From an uncultured Bacteroidota bacterium (GTDB taxonomy: Bacteria > Bacteroidota > Bacteroidia > NS11-12g > UBA955), in assembly GCA_903879775.1 (NCBI GenBank), contig CAIRMY010000197.1, positions 1-29,727 on the forward strand: a stretch of DNA of 29,727 nucleotides, read 5' to 3'. This document shows positions 25,267-29,727 of this stretch, in pieces. The stretch's first letter is position 1; the number at the start of each line of letters is the position of its first letter. The position numbers and the translations under genes were made by a program. The notes under the pieces are model-generated. The model worked only from the letters and a program-made list of their open reading frames with translations, was not told the origin of the DNA and made no database searches.

Positions 25267-26601
25267 TTAGAGATTTCTAACAGCTGCTTTGAATTGACGG
25301 CCACGATCTTCGTAGTTTTCAAATAAGTCGAAACTTGCACAAGCTGGAGAAAGCAATACAACATCTCCGTTTGCTGCCATTCTTGATGCAACGTGAACGG
25401 CTTCTTTAGGGCTTAAGGTATTGATGATCATATCAACATCACTTTGGAAAGCTTGGTGAATTTTAAGGTTATCGATACCCATGCAAATGATCATTTTCAC
25501 TTTGTCTTTTACCAATGGTTTTAAATCTGTATAGTCGTTTCCTTTATCTACACCACCAGCAATCCAAATTACGGGTCTATCCATACTTTCTAATGCGTAC
25601 CATGTAGAGTTTACATTCGTTGCCTTACTATCGTTGATGTATTCAATTCCGTTGGTTTTTACAACCGTTTCTAGACGGTGTTCAACATTTTGAAAGTTTG
25701 ATAAACTTTCTCTAATACTCTCTTTTCTAACGTCTAAAATATTAGAAATTACGGCTGCTGCCATCGTGTTGTAGGTGTTGTGACGACCTCTTAAGTTAAA
25801 ATCTTGCATATTCAGTGTGTGGTTGTTTTTTAGGTTAATTGTGATTAAATTTTGCTCAGCATATGCTCCGAAACTTTCGGTATGGTTCAGGCTGAATGGA
25901 ACCAACTTTGCTTTAATTTTTGTGTTTTTAAGTCCCTCAAGACTGAGAGCGTCATCAGCGCAATAGATGAAATAATCGGCATCGGTTTGATTGATTGCCA
26001 ATCGCATTTTGCTGTTGATGTAATTTTCGATTTTGTAATCGTAGCGATCTAAGTGATCTGGAGTGATGTTGGTTAAACATGCAATGTGAAGTTTGAATTT
26101 TTCATTTCCATCAAGTTGGAAACTGCTCAATTCTAAAACATAGATATCGAACGATTCAGTTGCAACTTGACGTGCCAATGAATGTCCGATGTTACCTGCT
26201 AAACCAACGTTCAATCCAGCGTCTTTTAAAATTTGATAGGTTAAAAGGGTAGTGGTTGTTTTTCCATTTGTACCAGAAATACCGATCATAGTGGCATTGG
26301 TATACCATCCTGCGAATTCTATTTCTGATACAATTTGGATGTTTTTACCCTTTAAGTCCTGTATCAAAGCTATTTTATCTGGAATGCCTGGGCTCTTAAT
26401 AACCAAATCGGCATCCATAATTCTATCAATTGTATGAGAACCTTCTTCCCATTCAATTTGATATTGATTTAATTCTACTTTGTATTTCTCATCAATAGTG
26501 CCTTTGTCGGATACAAATACATTCCAGCCTTGAGTAACCCCAAGAATGGCTGCACCTGTTCCGCTTTCTCCAGCGCCCAATATGATGAGTTTCTTTTTCA
26601 A
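25267..26601 (-). CDS. murD: UDP-N-acetylmuramoyl-L-alanine:D-glutamate ligase
   Basis: 444 residues from a TTG start at 26601. It adds D-Glu to UDP-MurNAc-L-Ala using ATP. The N-terminal Rossmann segment KKLIILGAGESGTGAA begins right after this start, as expected for MurD; ATP P-loop is GTNGKTTTTLL, and NDSKATN and the closing LLSPACASFDLFENYEDRG are family hallmarks. I prefer TTG at 26601 over the longer TTG at 26655, because it overlaps the mraY stop as TTGA, the same coupling as the ATGA joints nearby, and removes 18 residues that do not fit the family. A start codon choice by sequence alone is inference. Confidence 0.93.
   Translation of the reverse strand: MKKKLIILGAGESGTGAAILGVTQGWNVFVSDKGTIDEKYKVELNQYQIEWEEGSHTIDRIMDADLVIKSPGIPDKIALIQDLKGKNIQIVSEIEFAGWYTNATMIGISGTNGKTTTTLLTYQILKDAGLNVGLAGNIGHSLARQVATESFDIYVLELSSFQLDGNEKFKLHIACLTNITPDHLDRYDYKIENYINSKMRLAINQTDADYFIYCADDALSLEGLKNTKIKAKLVPFSLNHTESFGAYAEQNLITINLKNNHTLNMQDFNLRGRHNTYNTMAAAVISNILDVRKESIRESLSNFQNVEHRLETVVKTNGIEYINDSKATNVNSTWYALESMDRPVIWIAGGVDKGNDYTDLKPLVKDKVKMIICMGIDNLKIHQAFQSDVDMIINTLSPKEAVHVASRMAANGDVVLLSPACASFDLFENYEDRGRQFKAAVRNL
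25932..25939 (-). repeat. TGAGGGAC octamer, copy 6
   Basis: Sense strand of murD, read as CTT GAG GGA CTT. Confidence 0.6.
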
Positions 26602-27731
26602 CGTAATTTGATTAATGCGAATGTTGCCAATACCAGAATGACGGTGATCAACCAAAATCTCAATGTGATTTTGCTCTCAGGAATTTGTTTCTTTTGGAAG
26701 TGATGATGCAAGGGCGACATCAAGAAAATTCTGCGTCCCTCACCATATTTCTTCTTTGTGTATTTGAAATACGATACTTGCATAATTACGGAAATGCTTT
26801 CTGCAAAGAAGATTCCGCATAAAATAGGGAGCAGTAATTCCATTTTAATGATAATTGAAACAGCTGCAATTGCGCCACCTAAAGCCATGCTGCCAGTATC
26901 TCCCATGAAAACTTGTGCAGGGTATCCATTGTACCAAAGAAATCCCAAACAAGCACCAATAATTGCCGCTAAGAAGATTACAACCTCACCACTTTGAGGG
27001 ACATATATAATATTGAGGTATTGTGAAAATTTAATGTTACCAGTTGCATAAGCCAGGATTCCAAGTCCCGTTCCAACGATTGCTGTCGTTCCAGCTGCCA
27101 ATCCATCGATTCCATCAGTTAAATTCACAGCGTTTGTTACAGCCATACAAATGAAAATGATAATTGGAATGTAGATAAGCCAAGCGTTGCCTTCTCCTGG
27201 TAAAATATCGGTATAGCTCAATCGAAGCTTTGAAATAGGCAAGTTTGTTTCTAAAGGTATATGGTTTAATTTATGCGTGTAGTCAATTGTTATCGCTATA
27301 ATCACACCTAACATCAATTGGCCAATGAGTTTGGTGGTGGCTTTCATTCCTTCTTTGTCTTTTTTGAAAACCTTGATGTAATCATCAATTCCACCTATAA
27401 CACCCATCCAAATGGTGCTAATGAGCATCAATATCACATAAATATTGTCTAAACGTGCCAATAAAAGGGTAGGTATAATAATTGCCAAAATGATGATAAT
27501 GCCACCCATTGTAGGGGTTCCTTTTTTCTGCATTTGACCTTCTAAGCCGAGCTCTCTAATGGTTTCTCCAATTTGCTGTTTTTGTAGCCATTTAATGATA
27601 CTTTTCCCTGCAATAAGCGCAATGAGTAATCCTAAAATTCCAGCTAAAGATGCTCTGAATGTGATATAGTTAAATACACCAGCACCTGCAAATCCAGATT
27701 TATCTAAATATTTGAATAAATAGTATAGCAT
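26598..27731 (-). CDS. mraY: Phospho-N-acetylmuramoyl-pentapeptide transferase (lipid I synthase)
   Basis: 377 residues, ten membrane helices, an inner-membrane enzyme that moves phospho-MurNAc-pentapeptide onto undecaprenyl phosphate. Catalytic Asp clusters are visible in GGIDDYIKVF and NAVNLTDGIDGLAAG; MGDTGSMALGG binds the nucleotide; SPLHHHFQKK near the C-terminus is the MraY-specific His motif, separating it from WecA/TagO. Length is close to the 360 of E. coli, with Bacteroidota-type extra loop sequence near residue 150. The ATG overlaps the murE stop by one base (TAATG). Confidence 0.97.
   Translation of the reverse strand: MLYYLFKYLDKSGFAGAGVFNYITFRASLAGILGLLIALIAGKSIIKWLQKQQIGETIRELGLEGQMQKKGTPTMGGIIIILAIIIPTLLLARLDNIYVILMLISTIWMGVIGGIDDYIKVFKKDKEGMKATTKLIGQLMLGVIIAITIDYTHKLNHIPLETNLPISKLRLSYTDILPGEGNAWLIYIPIIIFICMAVTNAVNLTDGIDGLAAGTTAIVGTGLGILAYATGNIKFSQYLNIIYVPQSGEVVIFLAAIIGACLGFLWYNGYPAQVFMGDTGSMALGGAIAAVSIIIKMELLLPILCGIFFAESISVIMQVSYFKYTKKKYGEGRRIFLMSPLHHHFQKKQIPESKITLRFWLITVILVLATFALIKLR
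26735..26742 (-). repeat. TGAGGGAC octamer, copy 7
   Basis: Sense strand of mraY, read as GGT GAG GGA CGC. Confidence 0.6.
26995..27002 (+). repeat. TGAGGGAC octamer, copy 8
   Basis: Antisense to mraY, where the complement reads GTC CCT CAA. It lies 253 bases from copy 7 in opposite orientation. Confidence 0.6.
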
Positions 27732-29188
27732 TATTTTAATTGATTAAATAGTTCAGCCATGATTTTTTTATCGTCGAAAGGATGTTTAATTCCTTGAATT
27801 TCTTGGTATGTTTCGTGGCCTTTGCCAGCCACAAGAATTACATCGCCCGGATCAGAAAGGAGAATTGCTGTTTTTAAAGCCTCTTTTCTATCTGTAATTT
27901 TTAGGATTTTCTTTAATAAATGGACTTCAACACCTGCTTCCATTTGATTGATAATGGTATTCGGGTCTTCATTTCTTGGGTTGTCGCTAGTGAAGATTGC
28001 TTTGTCGCTCAATCGAGCAGCAATTCCTCCCATTTCAGGGCGCTTTTCAGCATCTCTGTTTCCACCACAGCCAACAACTGTGATAAGTTTCACTCCGTTT
28101 TGACGAATGTTGTTGATGGTTTTAATTACATTCTCTAAAGCATCTGGAGTGTGAGCATAATCGATGATTGCGGTTTTATTATCCGTGCCCGCAATGGCCT
28201 CGAAACGACCATTCACTCTTCCTAAAGCACTTAAAGGGACCTCGATTTCTTCGATACCTTCAGTAATTAAGAATGCAGCACCGTAAACTGCCAAGAAGTT
28301 GTATGCATTGAAATCACCAACCAAGCTTGTCCAAATGTCTTTGCCATTGATTTGCAAAAGCATGCCATTGAAATCACTTTCTAAAACACGAACCTTAAAA
28401 TCGGCAGTGCCCCTAAGTCCATAAGAATATTTGGTTGCTTTGCAGTTTTGCAACATGACCATGCCGTTTTTATCATCTTTATTTGTAATTGCAAACGACT
28501 CTGCGGGCAATTGGTCGAAAAACCGTTTTTTGGCTTTGATGTAATTTTCGAATGTTTTATGGTAATCTAAATGGTCGTGTGTAATGTTTGTGAAAATGCC
28601 ACCCGCGAATTTGATTCCTGCAATTCTATTTTGATCAATGGCGTGAGAGCTCACTTCCATAAAGCAATGGGTGCAACCTTCTTCCACCATTTGAGCGAAA
28701 AGTGCATGAAGGGCAATTACATTTGGTGTTGTGTGCGTGCTTGGAATGATTTTGTTTCCAATTCTATTCTCAACCGTTGAAACAAGACCACATACATAGC
28801 CAAGTTTTGTAAACAATTCAAACAATAAAGTAGAAACAGTGGTTTTCCCATTTGTGCCTGTGGTTCCAACAATAACAAGTTGGTCGGCGGCTTCATCGTA
28901 AAATTGAAGAGCAATTTCACCCAAAGCTTCGGTCATATCCGAAACTTTAATATACGAAATCCCCTCCACATTTGCAACTTCGGTTTCATGAAGAATCACT
29001 GTGGCACCGAGTTCAATGGCTTTTTCAATGAAATCATGTCCATCAACCTGTGTCCCTTTCATTGCAGCATACAAAAAGTTTGGAGCTGCATTCCGACTAT
29101 CGATGGTTAAACCTGCAACCATCTCTTTCTCGTTTCCGTTGATTTGGAAATCCTTAAGATTTTGAATGAGTGTTTCTAACGATTTCAT
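27731..29188 (-). CDS. murE: UDP-MurNAc-L-Ala-D-Glu:meso-diaminopimelate ligase
   Basis: 485 residues, adds the third stem amino acid. P-loop GTNGKTT at 111-117 binds ATP; TTHDH/NITHDHLDYH and a carbamylated-Lys region (about 215-230, KAKKRFF) follow; DNPRNEDP at 402-409 contains the DNPR motif that selects meso-diaminopimelate over Lys, so the cell wall is of the mDAP type. Its start overlaps the ftsI stop as ATGA and its stop overlaps mraY. No murF follows, unlike the E. coli order; the D-Ala-D-Ala ligase gene must lie elsewhere. Confidence 0.97.
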   Translation of the reverse strand: MKSLETLIQNLKDFQINGNEKEMVAGLTIDSRNAAPNFLYAAMKGTQVDGHDFIEKAIELGATVILHETEVANVEGISYIKVSDMTEALGEIALQFYDEAADQLVIVGTTGTNGKTTVSTLLFELFTKLGYVCGLVSTVENRIGNKIIPSTHTTPNVIALHALFAQMVEEGCTHCFMEVSSHAIDQNRIAGIKFAGGIFTNITHDHLDYHKTFENYIKAKKRFFDQLPAESFAITNKDDKNGMVMLQNCKATKYSYGLRGTADFKVRVLESDFNGMLLQINGKDIWTSLVGDFNAYNFLAVYGAAFLITEGIEEIEVPLSALGRVNGRFEAIAGTDNKTAIIDYAHTPDALENVIKTINNIRQNGVKLITVVGCGGNRDAEKRPEMGGIAARLSDKAIFTSDNPRNEDPNTIINQMEAGVEVHLLKKILKITDRKEALKTAILLSDPGDVILVAGKGHETYQEIQGIKHPFDDKKIMAELFNQLK

Positions 29189-29727
29189 TTTGCAGGACTT
29201 AATTTTAGGTGAATTGTATTTGAGGGACTCACATTTGTTCCAGCAATGATGCTTTGACTCACTACGCGACCATATCCCTCAAAAGTGATTTTAACTGGAA
29301 TGATTTTCGCAACTTGCAATGCATCACGCAAACCCATTCCTTTGAAATTCGGGGCCACATTTGCCTGAATGTTTAAAGGTTTAAGATTGACAGCATAGCC
29401 CTTAGATTGAGCCTCAACATAGGCTGCTGTAGGTTGGGTAGATTGAGAACTGATGTTTAAATCGTTTAAGATTGATTTTAATGATTGTTGGTTTCCGTTC
29501 AATACATAAGGGGCCTCAGTAATGCGAGATGTAACCAAAGTTGGTTGAATTTGAATGTGTGAACTGTATATTTTATTTGCAATTTCAATGAATACAGGTA
29601 CCGCAACTTTTGCAGCGTAATATTCTTTTTTGTTAGGTCGGCTTATGACAACAATGATTGTGTATTGAGGATTTTCAGTTGGAAAATATCCTACAAATGA
29701 GGCATTGTATTTTTCAATGTATTTGCC
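29185..29727 (-). CDS. ftsI: Penicillin-binding protein FtsI, C-terminal part with PASTA domain (5' end outside window)
   Basis: The frame stays open to the window edge at 29727, so this is the last 180 codons. The first visible residues SFVGYFPTENPQYTIIVVI match the end of a class B PBP transpeptidase domain, then AVPVFIEIANKIY closes it. A linker rich in Gln/Ser leads to a C-terminal PASTA domain (VAPNFKGMGLRDALQV to the end, last ~60 residues). FtsI is the septal transpeptidase paired with FtsW. PASTA-tailed FtsI is common in Bacteroidota but absent in E. coli. The TTG at 29538 is an internal codon, not a start. Confidence 0.93.
   Translation of the reverse strand, partial: GKYIEKYNASFVGYFPTENPQYTIIVVISRPNKKEYYAAKVAVPVFIEIANKIYSSHIQIQPTLVTSRITEAPYVLNGNQQSLKSILNDLNISSQSTQPTAAYVEAQSKGYAVNLKPLNIQANVAPNFKGMGLRDALQVAKIIPVKITFEGYGRVVSQSIIAGTNVSPSNTIHLKLSPAK
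29221..29228 (+). repeat. TGAGGGAC octamer, copy 9
   Basis: Antisense to ftsI near its end, where the complement reads AGT CCC TCA (Ser-Pro-Ser). Confidence 0.6.

Noticed and set aside
28571..29110. Open frames antisense to murE
   Set aside because: Composition and position are explained by murE; no domain is visible.
1..29727. tRNA, rRNA, CRISPR array, insertion sequence, phage or defence genes
   Set aside because: I looked on both strands and saw no cloverleaf-like segment, spaced direct repeats, transposase or integrase motif.

Overview
The window reads as a piece of a Bacteroidota chromosome. It is AT-rich, densely coding, and has TAnnTTTG-type promoter elements. It carries GldM-like proteins of the gliding/type IX secretion family, and a division and cell-wall (dcw) cluster whose MurE has the meso-diaminopimelate motif and whose FtsI ends in a PASTA domain. 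I saw no tRNA, rRNA, CRISPR array, insertion sequence or prophage. No stretch over 300 bases lacks a gene.

Left end (1-4240, + strand): three tightly coupled genes. They are the C-terminal part of a GldM-like protein that enters from outside the window, a second and divergent GldM-like protein with one N-terminal membrane anchor, and a secreted protein joining a beta-helix-like domain to a predicted outer-membrane barrel. A strong terminator follows. This set lacks the usual gldN neighbour and is the best candidate here for an undescribed envelope machine.

Middle (4383-17858): mostly + strand housekeeping and envelope genes in short operons. In order they are odhB with a CDF metal exporter; a DUF2851 protein with an unusually strong Shine-Dalgarno site; L-2-hydroxyglutarate oxidase with a SprT-like metalloprotease; a polyprenyl-phosphate-type GT2 with a GT-C membrane glycosyltransferase; a convergent secreted Asp-box protein (- strand, 11932-13146); a tandem universal-stress-like protein; and a four-gene run of CCG-domain protein, small conserved Bacteroidota protein, MFS exporter and GT4 glycosyltransferase.

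Right end (17929-29727, - strand): a dcw cluster in canonical order, ftsI(partial)-murE-mraY-murD-ftsW-murG-murC-ftsQ-ftsA-ftsZ. Most of the junctions overlap. It makes the UDP-MurNAc peptide, lipids I and II, and the divisome. It faces the GT4 gene across a hairpin terminator. murF and ddl are absent from the part visible.

Two signals cut across genes. Several + strand genes start only a few bases after a TAnnTTTG element, which implies near-leaderless mRNAs. The octamer TGAGGGAC occurs nine times, on both strands and in several reading phases, where well under one copy is expected.
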